A stretch of DNA of 64,000 nt from NCBI RefSeq assembly GCF_016481275.1, contig NZ_JAEMNW010000012.1:1-64000 (forward strand), written 5' to 3'. The stretch is from Antrihabitans auranticaus (GTDB lineage Bacteria > Actinomycetota > Actinomycetes > Mycobacteriales > Mycobacteriaceae). The notes beneath the pieces are model-generated. The model was given only the letters and a program-made list of their open reading frames with translations. It was not told the origin of the DNA and did not search any database. A program made the position numbers and the translations under genes. This document shows positions 8,008-16,718 of this stretch, piece after piece. The stretch's first letter is position 1. Each line of letters opens with the position of its first letter.

Positions 8008-9444
8008 TCAGAAGACGATGCTAGCGGGCATGATGAGCAGGATTGCGACCACCGAAGCGACAGATACGCCGACCGTGACGGTCTTCAGCGCGCCCCGCGT
8101 GGTCTGACCGAGCAGCGATTGCAGCAACCAGAAGGTGTTGCTGGTGACGTGCACGCCGAACAGGGAGCCGGCGCCTGCGGCAAGCGCAATCAACACTGGA
8201 TCGAGGCCGATGAGCGGCGCGACCGGGGCGAGAATGCCTGCCGACGTGATGGCGGAGAGCGTCACGGAACCGACTGCGACGTGCAGGGCGGCCGCGATCA
8301 CCCACACGACCAGCAGCGGTGCGGCGGTGCTCGCGGTGAAGTACCCGCCGAGGATGTCGCCCATTCCGCTCGCGGCGATCGTCGCGGCCAGAGATCCGCC
8401 GACGCCGGTCAGGATGAGGATCTGGCCGCTTTCCTTGAATCCTGTGGTGATCGCCTTTTCGATGCGCGGGGCGCCGATTGCGTAGCGGCCGATGAAGCTT
8501 GTGCCGATCAGGCCGATGAGTAGTGCGATCACCGGACTCGAGACGAAAGCGACTATGGGGCTGTGAATGTCGGCGACATCGAGGATGGCGCCGGTCGCAA
8601 TCAAAACCAGCGATGCAAGCAGGGGAGCGAGGAGGACGATCAGCGGGGTGTGGCGCCTCGTCTTGGCAGGCGCTGGCTTGACGAGGGTTTGCTGTGCGAC
8701 GCCACCGGAGCCGGTGGGTGCGTCGTCGTCGACTACGGGAACATCAGGCGCAGAGTCGGTTTCGGCAACGTCCTGCGGCGTCGGATCCTCACCGATGAAG
8801 GGTTGTTCGTCGCGCTCGGGGTTCCAGAATCCGTGGTTGAAGAAGAAGGACATGATCGCGATGGAGATTGCAACGGTCGGAATGACAAGGGCAATACCGA
8901 AAAGCAGCATCTTGCCGAGCGGTACTCCGAGCAGTCCGGCGAGCGCGACCGACGCCACGCCGGGCACGGTGAGCACGATGCCGCATTCGAGGCCGATCGC
9001 CATCGCGGTGGCCATGCGGGCGGTGCCGTTCTTTCCGATCTTCGGTGCGAGGTTGCGTGCGAGCGGTGCGGAGATGACGAGTAGCACGTCGAGGAAGATC
9101 GACTGCAGCATCGTCGCGATCGTCAGCGAAAGCGCGTAGGTGATCCGTTTCGGCCCGAAGGTCTTCAGTAGCGCGCCGACCAGGCGCTGGATGGCCCCGG
9201 TCTCCTGGAGCATCGCGCCCATCAGGACGCCGAAGGCGATCAGCAACCCGACCTCGGCCATGATGTCGCCGAATCCCTTGGTGATCGTGTCGATCGTGCC
9301 CTCGACGCCGAGCCCGACGGCTAGGCCCAGATAGGCGGATCCGACGACGAGCGACACCACGGGGTTGAACCTGAAACGCACGATCATCACCACTACGGCG
9401 AGCACCGCGACCGCGGTGTTGATCAATATCGCGAGGTCTGACAT
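8008..9444 (-). CDS. GntP-family organic acid permease
   Basis: 478 residues with about 12 hydrophobic membrane segments and a charged cytoplasmic loop in the middle (roughly residues 220-280, rich in Asp, Pro and Thr). The layout and segments such as FGDIMAEVGLLIAFGVLMGA fit the gluconate:H+ symporter (GntP/GntT) family. Members carry gluconate, glycerate and other hydroxy acids. The start at 9444 (MSDLAIL) is chosen because the open frame further upstream runs across the palindromic operator; a GGGA lies about 9 nt before this ATG. It is the first gene of a four-gene operon with the CoA-transferase, lyase and dehydrogenase, and so defines an uptake-plus-degradation unit. Confidence 0.85.
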   Translation of the reverse strand: MSDLAILINTAVAVLAVVVMIVRFRFNPVVSLVVGSAYLGLAVGLGVEGTIDTITKGFGDIMAEVGLLIAFGVLMGAMLQETGAIQRLVGALLKTFGPKRITYALSLTIATMLQSIFLDVLLVISAPLARNLAPKIGKNGTARMATAMAIGLECGIVLTVPGVASVALAGLLGVPLGKMLLFGIALVIPTVAISIAIMSFFFNHGFWNPERDEQPFIGEDPTPQDVAETDSAPDVPVVDDDAPTGSGGVAQQTLVKPAPAKTRRHTPLIVLLAPLLASLVLIATGAILDVADIHSPIVAFVSSPVIALLIGLIGTSFIGRYAIGAPRIEKAITTGFKESGQILILTGVGGSLAATIAASGMGDILGGYFTASTAAPLLVVWVIAAALHVAVGSVTLSAITSAGILAPVAPLIGLDPVLIALAAGAGSLFGVHVTSNTFWLLQSLLGQTTRGALKTVTVGVSVASVVAILLIMPASIVF

Positions 9445-9493
9445 TTGCTGGTCCCATCGAGTACGGGTGAGTGACCTGAGCCACAGTGTACCC

Positions 9494-9520
9494 ATATTAT
9501 GAACATGAACCCACAATATA
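9494..9520. promoter_or_regulatory. Probable IclR operator (site B) before the permease operon
   Basis: Imperfect palindrome ATATTATGA (9494-9502), 8-bp spacer, CCACAATAT (9511-9519). It has the same half-site and the same 8-bp spacing as site A at 3950-3973 (TGA-N8-TCACAATAT). It lies 50-76 bp upstream of the permease start. The likeness is seen directly; a common IclR regulator is inferred. Confidence 0.6.
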
Positions 9521-9625
9521 AGCAACCCCTGAATCGGGTTCTTGGGTAGAAATGCCCACACCCCGACTCCGAATATGGCAGCTCGTGCCGATGGCGGCGC
9601 GGCGGCGAATTTCTACCTTTGAGTC

Positions 9626-9901
9626 ATGCCCAAATACGTGATCGAACGAAATATGACCGATGTCGGAAGCTCGACCCAGCCCGAGCTGTGCGCAGCTTCG
9701 CAGAAGTCGAACGATGTGCTTGCCAAGCTGTCGCCCCGAGTGCAGTGGCAGCACAGCTACGTGACCGCCGACAAGATCTACTGCGTCTACATCGCAGACG
9801 ATGTTGCCGCGGTGCGGGAGCATGCGAATCTCGCCGGTCTGCCGGCGAACGAAATCAGTGAGGTGGTTTCGATCATCGACCCCACAACCGGGGAAGGCTG
9901 A
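9626..9901 (+). CDS. DUF4242 domain small protein
   Basis: 91 residues. The family pattern is visible: PKYVIERNM at the start, a WQHSYVTADKIYCVYIADD strand pair, then the helix VREHANLAGLPANEISEV. DUF4242 proteins (SCO4226-like) form ferredoxin-like folds, and one structure binds nickel; the biological role is unclear. It stands alone between the GntP promoter and a convergent LuxR gene, with only 4 bp between the two stop codons. Confidence 0.8.
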   Translation: MPKYVIERNMTDVGSSTQPELCAASQKSNDVLAKLSPRVQWQHSYVTADKIYCVYIADDVAAVREHANLAGLPANEISEVVSIIDPTTGEG

Positions 9902-9905
9902 TCGG

Positions 9906-11453
9906 TCAGTTGTGCCGACCGGGCACAACGCCGTGCTCGAAGGCGAAAGCGGTAGCGGCCGAACGAGAATTGACGCCTGTCTTGGCGAAGATGTTCGACA
10001 CGTGACGGTGGACGGTCCGCTCGCTGAGGAATAGTTCCGATGCGATGTCGCGGTTCGACTTGCCGGCCGCAATCATTGTCAACACCTGCGCCTCGCGGGC
10101 GCTCAACCCGCCCGCGAGTACCGCGTCGCGGCCTTGCAACGCCGTGACCTTTGCGGCGTCCAGGCGCGCGCCGAGACGATCGAATACGGCCGCCGCAGCA
10201 TCCCATTCGAGTGCGACGGCGTCTTCGTCGCCGAGCGCTCGCAGCGCGTCGGCAAGCAATAGGCGGGTCCGGGCGGCTTCGTACGGAGCCTCCAGTTCCT
10301 GCCATAGCCGGCAGGCTGCCCGCAGCACCGGAAGTGCTGCCGCGGCGTTGCCGTCGGCCAAAAGCACCGCTCCCCGCGCCCGCGTCGCGGCAGCGTCGAT
10401 GCCCGAACCCGGATGTGTCAGCGCAGTTCTCGAAAGCTCGTCGGTCGCCGTGCGAGCCGTCTCCGTGTCGTGACCGGCGAGTGCAATGTCCACTTGTGCG
10501 ACGGCGAGTCGGGCGCGGCCGAGGCGATCGAGGGTCGCGTCGGCAAGCGCCGCGCGAATGGAGGTCCCCGCAGCATCCTTCCGTCCCTGCGCCAGCCGTA
10601 GCAACGCCAATCCCGGTTGCGGATCGGCGCCGAGCTCGTGTGCCCGGCGCAGTGCATCCTCTGCGCCCGCGAGGTCGCCCCGAAAACGCCGGATCTCAGC
10701 GATCTCGTAGTGCGCTTCGGCCGCCGTCACCGGATGGATCCGAGCGGCGTCGACGCACGCTCGCGTCGCCTCCTCTTCGGCCTGAGACCAGTTGCCGCGC
10801 AACGTCAGTACCTGTGCCCGATGTACCCGGCAGACGCCCGGATAGAGGTTGGCGTCGGGTATCGGCTTGCACCACTGCTCCGCTGCACGCGTGCACTCCG
10901 TTGCTCGCCGCAGGTCCAGCAGTTGATGGCACACGTCCATTTGATGGCAGTAGATCGCGCCCGCCCAGAACGGGTCCAGCTCGCCCGACGACGCCGCGAG
11001 CATGGCCTCATCGAGCAGGCACAAACCTTCTTCGACCCGGCCTTGTTTGATCAGGGTCCGGCCCTCGCTGAGTACGCCAACCGCAACGAGGTTCGGGTCT
11101 GCGTGGCGCTTACCGATCGCCTGCATATCGAGAGCGTGGGTCATCGCCGCGTCTACATCGCCGGTCCCCAGGGCGGCATAGGTTGCGGTGTAGAGCGGAT
11201 AGCCATGGACCGCGCATTCCGGGATGGAATCGACCAGGTGCTGACATCGGCTCGACCAGCCCCGACCTTGTGGCCCATCGCCCTTCAGTCCGAAGTGCAG
11301 ACCGAGGAAGAACGCCGCCATGGCTGCGTCCGCCGGGCGCCCCTCCTCGACGTAGTCGCGGTAGGCAAGGGCGTAGGACTCGAGGCACTCGTCGATGTGG
11401 CCCGACCACCACGCGGACTCTGCACTCGACCTGTGTTCGTCGGCCGCGGACAT
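9906..11453 (-). CDS. LuxR-type transcriptional regulator with TPR-like sensor region
   Basis: 515 residues from ATG 11453 ([10 protein letters not shown]). An upstream in-frame extension lacks coding character. The first 440 residues are an all-helical array of TPR-like repeats (for example [13 protein letters not shown] and [20 protein letters not shown]). The C-terminal 60 residues are the Lux[24 protein letters not shown], then [21 protein letters not shown]. There is no ATP-binding Walker motif, so it is not a complete LAL/MalT protein. It is divergent from the second MpaB gene across a 110-bp gap and is the likely regulator of that gene. Confidence 0.82.
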   Translation of the reverse strand: MSAADEHRSSAESAWWSGHIDECLESYALAYRDYVEEGRPADAAMAAFFLGLHFGLKGDGPQGRGWSSRCQHLVDSIPECAVHGYPLYTATYAALGTGDVDAAMTHALDMQAIGKRHADPNLVAVGVLSEGRTLIKQGRVEEGLCLLDEAMLAASSGELDPFWAGAIYCHQMDVCHQLLDLRRATECTRAAEQWCKPIPDANLYPGVCRVHRAQVLTLRGNWSQAEEEATRACVDAARIHPVTAAEAHYEIAEIRRFRGDLAGAEDALRRAHELGADPQPGLALLRLAQGRKDAAGTSIRAALADATLDRLGRARLAVAQVDIALAGHDTETARTATDELSRTALTHPGSGIDAAATRARGAVLLADGNAAAALPVLRAACRLWQELEAPYEAARTRLLLADALRALGDEDAVALEWDAAAAVFDRLGARLDAAKVTALQGRDAVLAGGLSAREAQVLTMIAAGKSNRDIASELFLSERTVHRHVSNIFAKTGVNSRSAATAFAFEHGVVPGRHN

Positions 11454-11563
11454 AGACCTAAGGGTAAGGCGGCGGCACCGCTTGTTGCCCATGTCGCACT
11501 GGGATAGTTTCAGGTCGCCGCGTGTATCGACGAGCGGTTCGCAACGTTGCGGAGGTCTGCCTG

Positions 11564-12418
11564 ATGGGTTCAGTCGAGAAGCCAGCGCCGTGCCGTGCGA
11601 CCGACGGTGTGGACACCAGATTCCTCGCGGACGAAATGGCCGTTCTGCCACCGGCCTACGGCGCGGCGAACGTCATCATGCAGTTGGCCAATCCCGCGGT
11701 CGGTTACGGCGTGATGGAAAGCAAAGTTCACAGCGGGAATCTGTACGAACATCCGATCAAACGTGGTCGGACAACACTGACCTACATCGCCGTCGCGATT
11801 GCTGGAACGGCACGGGATCGGGAGATCTACCGCGAGGCCGTCAACCGCGTGCATGTGCATGTGCACTCGGACGCGGCAAGTCCGGTGCGATACAACGCTT
11901 TCGACCCTGGACTACAGCTCTGGGTTGCCGCCTGCATGAGCTCGGTTTTCGAGGACTCGCGACGGCTGATCCGTGGTGGTCGCACTCACGCCGACCCGGA
12001 CGCGATCTATCAGGCAGCATCGGTGTTCGCGACCATGTTGCAAGTGCCGCGAGCGATGTGGCCGGCGAATCATGAAGCGTTCCAGAATTATTGGAACAGC
12101 GAATTGGAAAAGGTGACGATCGACGAGAAGACGCGGAACTATCTCGACGGTATCGCCCGGCTCGCCTTTCTGCCGCGACCGGTCTCCAAGTTGATCGGCG
12201 GATGGAATCAGTTTCTCGCACTCGGCTTTCTGCCGGCGCAGTTGCGCGAGAAGTTGGGGCACGAATGGACCGCGGCTGATCAGCGTCGTTTCGAAGAGTG
12301 GCTGCTCGTCTTCCGGGTGCTCGACCGGTTGACACCGCGGGTGCTGATGCGCGTCGCGATGAAGGCATACGTCTGGGATCTGCGCCTGCGGTATGTAACC
12401 GGACGCGTGATCGTCTGA
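11564..12418 (+). CDS. Oxygenase MpaB/DUF2236 family protein (second copy)
   Basis: 284 residues. Start ATG 11564 is fixed by GGAGG 8 nt upstream (11551-11555). Family features are [19 protein letters not shown], the [20 protein letters not shown] segment and [19 protein letters not shown], all corresponding to the DUF2236 core. It is shorter than, and only distantly similar to, the copy at 1.1-2.2 kb. The reaction is unknown; relatives oxidatively cleave isoprenoid chains. The divergent LuxR gene suggests its own control circuit. Confidence 0.82.
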   Translation: MGSVEKPAPCRATDGVDTRFLADEMAVLPPAYGAANVIMQLANPAVGYGVMESKVHSGNLYEHPIKRGRTTLTYIAVAIAGTARDREIYREAVNRVHVHVHSDAASPVRYNAFDPGLQLWVAACMSSVFEDSRRLIRGGRTHADPDAIYQAASVFATMLQVPRAMWPANHEAFQNYWNSELEKVTIDEKTRNYLDGIARLAFLPRPVSKLIGGWNQFLALGFLPAQLREKLGHEWTAADQRRFEEWLLVFRVLDRLTPRVLMRVAMKAYVWDLRLRYVTGRVIV

Positions 12419-12422
12419 TCCC

Positions 12423-12442
12423 GGTGGTCGCTGCCGACCACC
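12423..12442. terminator. Hairpin between convergent genes
   Basis: GGTGGTCG (12423-12430), loop CTGC, CGACCACC (12435-12442): a perfect 8-bp stem placed 5 bp after the MpaB stop and 8 bp before the stop of the convergent secreted protein. No T-tract follows, so it is a possible bidirectional pause or terminator rather than a classical intrinsic terminator. Confidence 0.45.
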
Positions 12443-12449
12443 CCGCTGC

Positions 12450-12749
12450 TCAGGCCGCAGGGGCTGGGCACCAGGGGCGGAAGTCGTAGATGATCGGCGG
12501 CAGGATGGCTCCGTGGCCCGGCTCCACCGGACCCAAGCAGAAGCCGTAGGTCAGCAGCGCCATCGTGTTGCCGACCGTGAATTCGCCGAGTCCGAGCAGC
12601 ACGCCGTAGATCGGGCAGAGCACCGGTCCCGACGTGCAGGTGGACATATCGACAACTGGCGTGGGTGAAACAGGTTCCGCCTGAGCCGGTGCCGCACCGA
12701 TTACCGCAGCACCGAGGACAGCCGCGACGAACAATCCGCGATACCTCAT
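12450..12749 (-). CDS. Small secreted cysteine-containing protein
   Basis: 99 residues with an N-terminal signal peptide: basic MRYR, hydrophobic VAAVLGAAVIGAA, and an AxA site in PAQAEP. The mature part of about 75 residues has four cysteines (CTSGPVLC, GFCLG and WCP near the end), consistent with two disulfides outside the membrane, and a hydrophobic central stretch. It belongs to no family I can name; similar small exported proteins are common in Mycobacteriales. Start ATG 12749 is chosen for the signal peptide. Confidence 0.7.
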   Translation of the reverse strand: MRYRGLFVAAVLGAAVIGAAPAQAEPVSPTPVVDMSTCTSGPVLCPIYGVLLGLGEFTVGNTMALLTYGFCLGPVEPGHGAILPPIIYDFRPWCPAPAA

Positions 12750-12796
12750 CGCACCAGTTTCGCAGGTACAGAGCTGCGGCGATAGGTTTTCGGCGG

Positions 12797-14008
12797 TTAG
12801 GAGGTGTGAGTGTAGTGCGGCAGCTCGATCGCGTCCGCCGTCGTGAACCACTTCCGCTCGGCGAACGGCCGAAAAGGCCAGCGCTGCATCCACTTCATGA
12901 TGCCAGTTCTGATCGCGATCTCGCTGGTGGTCGGCGGCATGTACGTGTCGAGGTCGTTCGACAGATGCTGACAACTCGCGATGTAGGGCCGCATGAGAGC
13001 TTCGTAGCGCTCGAAAGCTCCGGTGATCCTGTCCGTATCGATCGACTCCGCGGGGCCGAGTTCACCGGCGAGCACATACGCGCCGACGAGAGCCAAACTG
13101 GTGCCCATGCCGCTCAACGGTGACGCGCAGTATCCGGCGTCGCCGACGAGCGTGACCCGGCCGCGCGACACCGTCGGCATGCGTACCTGCGCGAACGAAT
13201 CGAAATAGAAGTCCTCCGCTACAGCCGCCGCGGCGAGCAACTCGTCGCACTGCCAGCCAGCGCCGGACAAGCGTTCCGCGAGCAGGGCGCGCTGTTGTGC
13301 GAGGTCGTGGCGGTCGTACTCGATCGGTTCGGAGCGAAACGCCAGGCCGGCCTTCGCCATCCGCGGATCACGGGACGGCCGCATCGAGGCGTTGACGCCG
13401 GGAGCCTGGTACAGCAGATACCAACCATCGAGGCCGACGGTGTCCGGTGCGGTGAACCACGCGTGGTAGCCACCGAGCGGTTCGACGAATTGCTCCTCCG
13501 GCCCGAACACCAAACGCCGTACAGCGGAGTGGGGACCGTCCGCACCGACGACCATGTCCACCGTCAGGGTCGTGCCATCCGTCAGCGTGACGGTAACCGC
13601 GTCAGGGTTCGGTGTGAGGTCCGAAATCCTTGTGCCGAAACGGTATTCGACGCGATCCTTCGTCGCCTGGTACAGCGCGTCGACCAGATCGCCGCGCAAG
13701 ATCTCCAGCTTGGAGATCAGGCCGTTGCCGTGAAATGCCGTCACCGGCATTTCCGCGCGTCTGCTGCCATCCGAGCGCACCCAGGCCGCGCCTTCCTGTT
13801 TCAATCCCCGCGCGGTCATTTCATCGAGCAGGCCCATGCGTTGCACGACTTCGCGGCCGGCGCCTCGCAGGTCGACGGTTTGCCCGCCGGGGCGGATATC
13901 GTCGGCCAGTTCGACAACGATCACGCGAAACCCGTATTCGGTGAGCCAGTGTGCAAGAGCGGGTCCGGCGATTCCGGCGCCACTGACGAGAATGGTCGGC
14001 ACGGTCAT
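12797..14008 (-). CDS. FAD-dependent aromatic-type monooxygenase
   Basis: 403 residues of the class A flavin monooxygenase (PHBH-like, FAD_binding_3) fold. The FAD dinucleotide motif is ILVSGAGIAGPALAHWL at the N-terminus. The second FAD motif is TLVGDAGYCASPLSGMGTSL at about residue 290. Between them is the DG-like NAD(P)H/FAD segment VVGADGPHSAVRRL. Enzymes of this class hydroxylate or epoxidise aromatic or polyketide-like compounds, and tetracycline-inactivating TetX is a relative; the substrate is unknown. A related copy is at 32818-34017. Its 5' end is divergent from the Imm-5-like gene. Confidence 0.88.
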   Translation of the reverse strand: MTVPTILVSGAGIAGPALAHWLTEYGFRVIVVELADDIRPGGQTVDLRGAGREVVQRMGLLDEMTARGLKQEGAAWVRSDGSRRAEMPVTAFHGNGLISKLEILRGDLVDALYQATKDRVEYRFGTRISDLTPNPDAVTVTLTDGTTLTVDMVVGADGPHSAVRRLVFGPEEQFVEPLGGYHAWFTAPDTVGLDGWYLLYQAPGVNASMRPSRDPRMAKAGLAFRSEPIEYDRHDLAQQRALLAERLSGAGWQCDELLAAAAVAEDFYFDSFAQVRMPTVSRGRVTLVGDAGYCASPLSGMGTSLALVGAYVLAGELGPAESIDTDRITGAFERYEALMRPYIASCQHLSNDLDTYMPPTTSEIAIRTGIMKWMQRWPFRPFAERKWFTTADAIELPHYTHTS

Positions 14009-14070
14009 GGCAGCCAGGGTAGATGCGTGCGGTTCGTTTCGCTCGGGTACTCACGGTGCAGAATGACTCG

Positions 14071-14595
14071 ATGACTGTGGAACTCAGCCTGGCTGAAATC
14101 CGTGCGGTGGCCGCCTATGCGGTCGCCTGCGCGCGGCCGGTGTTGGCGATCTTCGAGGGTGAATGCCCAGGCGACGGTCGTCCGCGGGCTGCGATCGACG
14201 CTGCACAGGAGTTCGCCGACGGCGCCAAGCGGACCAAAGCGCTACGGGACAGCGCGTGGGCGGCGCACCGGGCGGCTCAGGAGACCCGCGATTCGGGGCA
14301 GGCCGCGGCGAGCGATGCGGCGCGGTCCGCAGGGAACACCGTCGGGGCGGCGTTCCTGCATCCCCTGGCCAAGGCCACGCAGGTCAAGCACATCCTCGGA
14401 TCGGCGGCGTACGCAGCGCGTGCGTTCGAACTCGCCGCCGGGGGCGATCCCGCTGTCGGTGCCGGCCACCTCGAGCGGGCGCGGCTTCTGGCGGGTCCGG
14501 TCGTCGTCGATGTGCTGCGGCGCTACCCCGCCGCTCCGGGTGGCGGTGGACGGGTTGGGGAGCTGATCCGGCAACTGGATGCGTCGCTGCGCTGA
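14071..14595 (+). CDS. Putative immunity protein (Imm-5-like helical domain)
   Basis: 174 residues from ATG 14071. It is all-helical and alanine-rich, with the pattern seen in actinobacterial proteins annotated as putative immunity proteins: PRAAIDAAQEFADGAKRTKA, then LRDSAWAAHRAAQETRDSG, then AKATQVKHILGSAAYAARAF. The name comes from similarity to polymorphic-toxin immunity modules. No toxin gene is adjacent, so an immunity function here is doubtful, and the family may have a housekeeping role. It ends 8 bp before the stop of the convergent DUF1801 gene. Confidence 0.65.
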   Translation: MTVELSLAEIRAVAAYAVACARPVLAIFEGECPGDGRPRAAIDAAQEFADGAKRTKALRDSAWAAHRAAQETRDSGQAAASDAARSAGNTVGAAFLHPLAKATQVKHILGSAAYAARAFELAAGGDPAVGAGHLERARLLAGPVVVDVLRRYPAAPGGGGRVGELIRQLDASLR

Positions 14596-14603
14596 AGGAA
14601 AGG

Positions 14604-15017
14604 TCAGCCGGTGACGTCTTGTGCGCGGGTGAACGCGACGGTACGTTCGACGAACTCGCGCAGGACCGCGGGGTCGACGGTGTCGAGTCGCTTGAAGTAG
14701 ACGCAACCCGCGCCGGCCCGATGTGGGCCGACTCGGGAGAGAAGTTCCTCCCGCACTTCGGGTTCGGTGGTCAAGTACAGCGTCAGCTCACGCTTGCGCG
14801 GTGAGAATCCGACGAGCGGTGCGTCGCCCTCCGTGCCACTGGCATACCGGTAGTGGTAATTGCCGAATCCGACGATCGACGCGCCCCACATCTTGGGGAG
14901 CTCGCCGGTAGCCTCCGTCATCAGCTGCACAAGGCGGTCGGAATCCGCGCGTTGCCGCGGATCGGTGATTGCGTCGAGGAACGTCTGTACGTCGACATCG
15001 GTCGGTTGCGTCGCCAT
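14604..15017 (-). CDS. DUF1801 domain protein
   Basis: 137 residues from ATG 15017 (MATQPTDV). The DUF1801 (YdhG/SufE-like fold) pattern is clear: DVQTFLDAITDPRQRADSD, KMWGASIVGFGNYHYRY, VGFSPRKRELTLYL and a C-terminal VYFKRLDTVD. These small alpha/beta proteins are widespread and of unknown biochemical role. It sits alone between the Imm-5-like gene and the ferredoxin reductase. Confidence 0.82.
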   Translation of the reverse strand: MATQPTDVDVQTFLDAITDPRQRADSDRLVQLMTEATGELPKMWGASIVGFGNYHYRYASGTEGDAPLVGFSPRKRELTLYLTTEPEVREELLSRVGPHRAGAGCVYFKRLDTVDPAVLREFVERTVAFTRAQDVTG

Positions 15018-15061
15018 TCCCACAGCGTACGACCGTCAGCGATGGCCGCGTCGGGTCGTGC

Positions 15062-16717
15062 TCACCGCACCCCGAGGCGTTGCAGCTCAGGGATGCTCGT
15101 GACCTTGACCCGTGGCCGACCGGTTTCGGCGCCGGTATTTCGCTCGTGCTGGTCGATAGCCGCCCAACCGCTGCGATCGATGTAATGCGAGCGGTGTAGC
15201 CGCAGCAGGTCGTCGAGTGACCGGCGGTCCCGGTCGGGTGCGGGCAGGCGCCCCGCGCGTGCATCGTCGAGCAGTCGGTCGACGGTCTCGGTGGCGCACT
15301 TCTTGTTCGTGCCGATGACGCCGCTCGGGCCGCGTTTGATCCAGCCCGCCGTGTACGTCCCGTACATGGGCGTACCGGTGCTGCCCAGGACCCGACCCGC
15401 ACTGTTGGGGACGACCCCGCGTGCGTCGTCGAACGGCAGGCCGGGCAACGAAATGCCCCGGTGCCCGATCGCGCGCAATACGAGTCCTGTCTCCAATATC
15501 TCTGTATCGGAGGTAGTTTCGGCGCGTACGGTACCGTCCGTGCCGGCGCGCAGGGTGTTGCGTGCGATTCGAAGACCGGTCGCCCTGTCCGTTCCGAGCA
15601 CCTCCACCGGCGAGCGCAGGTAGCGCAATACCAGTCGCTTGCTTGCGCCGGAGATCGGTCGTGCTGCGAGTTCAGCGGCCAATCGTGTCTTGAGCAGAGC
15701 CGCTGCTTTCTGTTCCGGGGCGCTATCCGGGTCTGCATCGTGCTCCAGGACGACGTCCACGTCGTCGAGCCGGAAGAGAGCTTCCAGCTCCGGACCGGTG
15801 TATGCGGCATCGGACGGGCGACGTCGGCCGAGGACGACAACCTCACGGATTGTGCTCGTGCGCAGCAGCTTCAGAGCATGGTCGGCAATATCGGTGCGGC
15901 TCAGGGTCGCGGGGTCTGCGAGCAAGATCCGGGCGATATCCAACGCAACGTTCCCGTTCCCGACAATGACGGCGCGCTCGCCGGAGAGATCGAAATTGCG
16001 GTCGGCGAAGTCAGGATGTCCGTTGTACCAGGCGACGAACTCGGCAGCAGAGTGGCTACCCGGCAGGTGCTCGCCAGGAATGTCGAGGCGCCGATCAGCA
16101 CTGGCGCCATGGGTGTAGATCACGGCGTGGAAGTGTGCGGCCAGCTCGGCAGGCGAGACGTCGCGGCCGACCTCTATGCCGAGGTGATAACGGAAGCCCG
16201 TTCGCTGCTCGGTCCAGCGAAATTGCTGGCCCGCGTCCTTGGTCGCCTGGTGGTCCGGTGCCACGCCCGCGCGAATGAGTCCCAAAGGCGTTGGTAGCCG
16301 GTCGAACACGTCGACCTCGACATCGACGCCGTGTCTGGTGAGCAAGTCTTCGGCAGCGTAGAGACCAGCTGGGCCGGCGCCCACGATGGCGACGCGGAGT
16401 CGCTCGACACGCTTGGGAGCGGTTCGAGTGGGTTCGATGCGCAGCAGCGGTCGCGGCTGTTGCGGCCGATTCGCAGCGTAGAAGGCATTGATCTCCGCAT
16501 ACCGCGCGAATTCGTCGCCGAGATCGTCGGCGGTGCGGATCGCGTCGACCGGGCACATCGAGATGCAGGCACCGCAGTCGATGCAGGCCTCCGGATCGAT
16601 GTAGAGCATTTCGGCGCTGTCGTAGCCGGGTTCGTCGGGCGTGGGATGAATGCAGCCGACCGGGCACGCGGCGACGCAGGCGGCGTCGTTGCAGCAGTTC
16701 TGTGTGATGACGTGCAT
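15062..16717 (-). CDS. Ferredoxin--NADP reductase with N-terminal 2[4Fe-4S] ferredoxin (FprB-like)
   Basis: 551 residues. The N-terminal ferredoxin part carries two cysteine sets: NCCNDAACVAACPVGCIHP and CIDCGACISMCPVDAI (residues up to about 65). It is followed by an adrenodoxin-reductase-type flavoprotein: FAD motif VAIVGAGPAGLYAAEDLL, NADP motif AVIVGNGNVALDIARILL and a conserved GWIKRGPSGVIGTNKKC near the end. It would pass electrons from NADPH through FAD to its own clusters and on to a partner, most obviously the P450 encoded just upstream, whose stop lies 1 bp from this start. The fusion resembles M. tuberculosis FprB. Confidence 0.93.
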   Translation of the reverse strand: MHVITQNCCNDAACVAACPVGCIHPTPDEPGYDSAEMLYIDPEACIDCGACISMCPVDAIRTADDLGDEFARYAEINAFYAANRPQQPRPLLRIEPTRTAPKRVERLRVAIVGAGPAGLYAAEDLLTRHGVDVEVDVFDRLPTPLGLIRAGVAPDHQATKDAGQQFRWTEQRTGFRYHLGIEVGRDVSPAELAAHFHAVIYTHGASADRRLDIPGEHLPGSHSAAEFVAWYNGHPDFADRNFDLSGERAVIVGNGNVALDIARILLADPATLSRTDIADHALKLLRTSTIREVVVLGRRRPSDAAYTGPELEALFRLDDVDVVLEHDADPDSAPEQKAAALLKTRLAAELAARPISGASKRLVLRYLRSPVEVLGTDRATGLRIARNTLRAGTDGTVRAETTSDTEILETGLVLRAIGHRGISLPGLPFDDARGVVPNSAGRVLGSTGTPMYGTYTAGWIKRGPSGVIGTNKKCATETVDRLLDDARAGRLPAPDRDRRSLDDLLRLHRSHYIDRSGWAAIDQHERNTGAETGRPRVKVTSIPELQRLGVR

Positions 16718-16718
16718 G

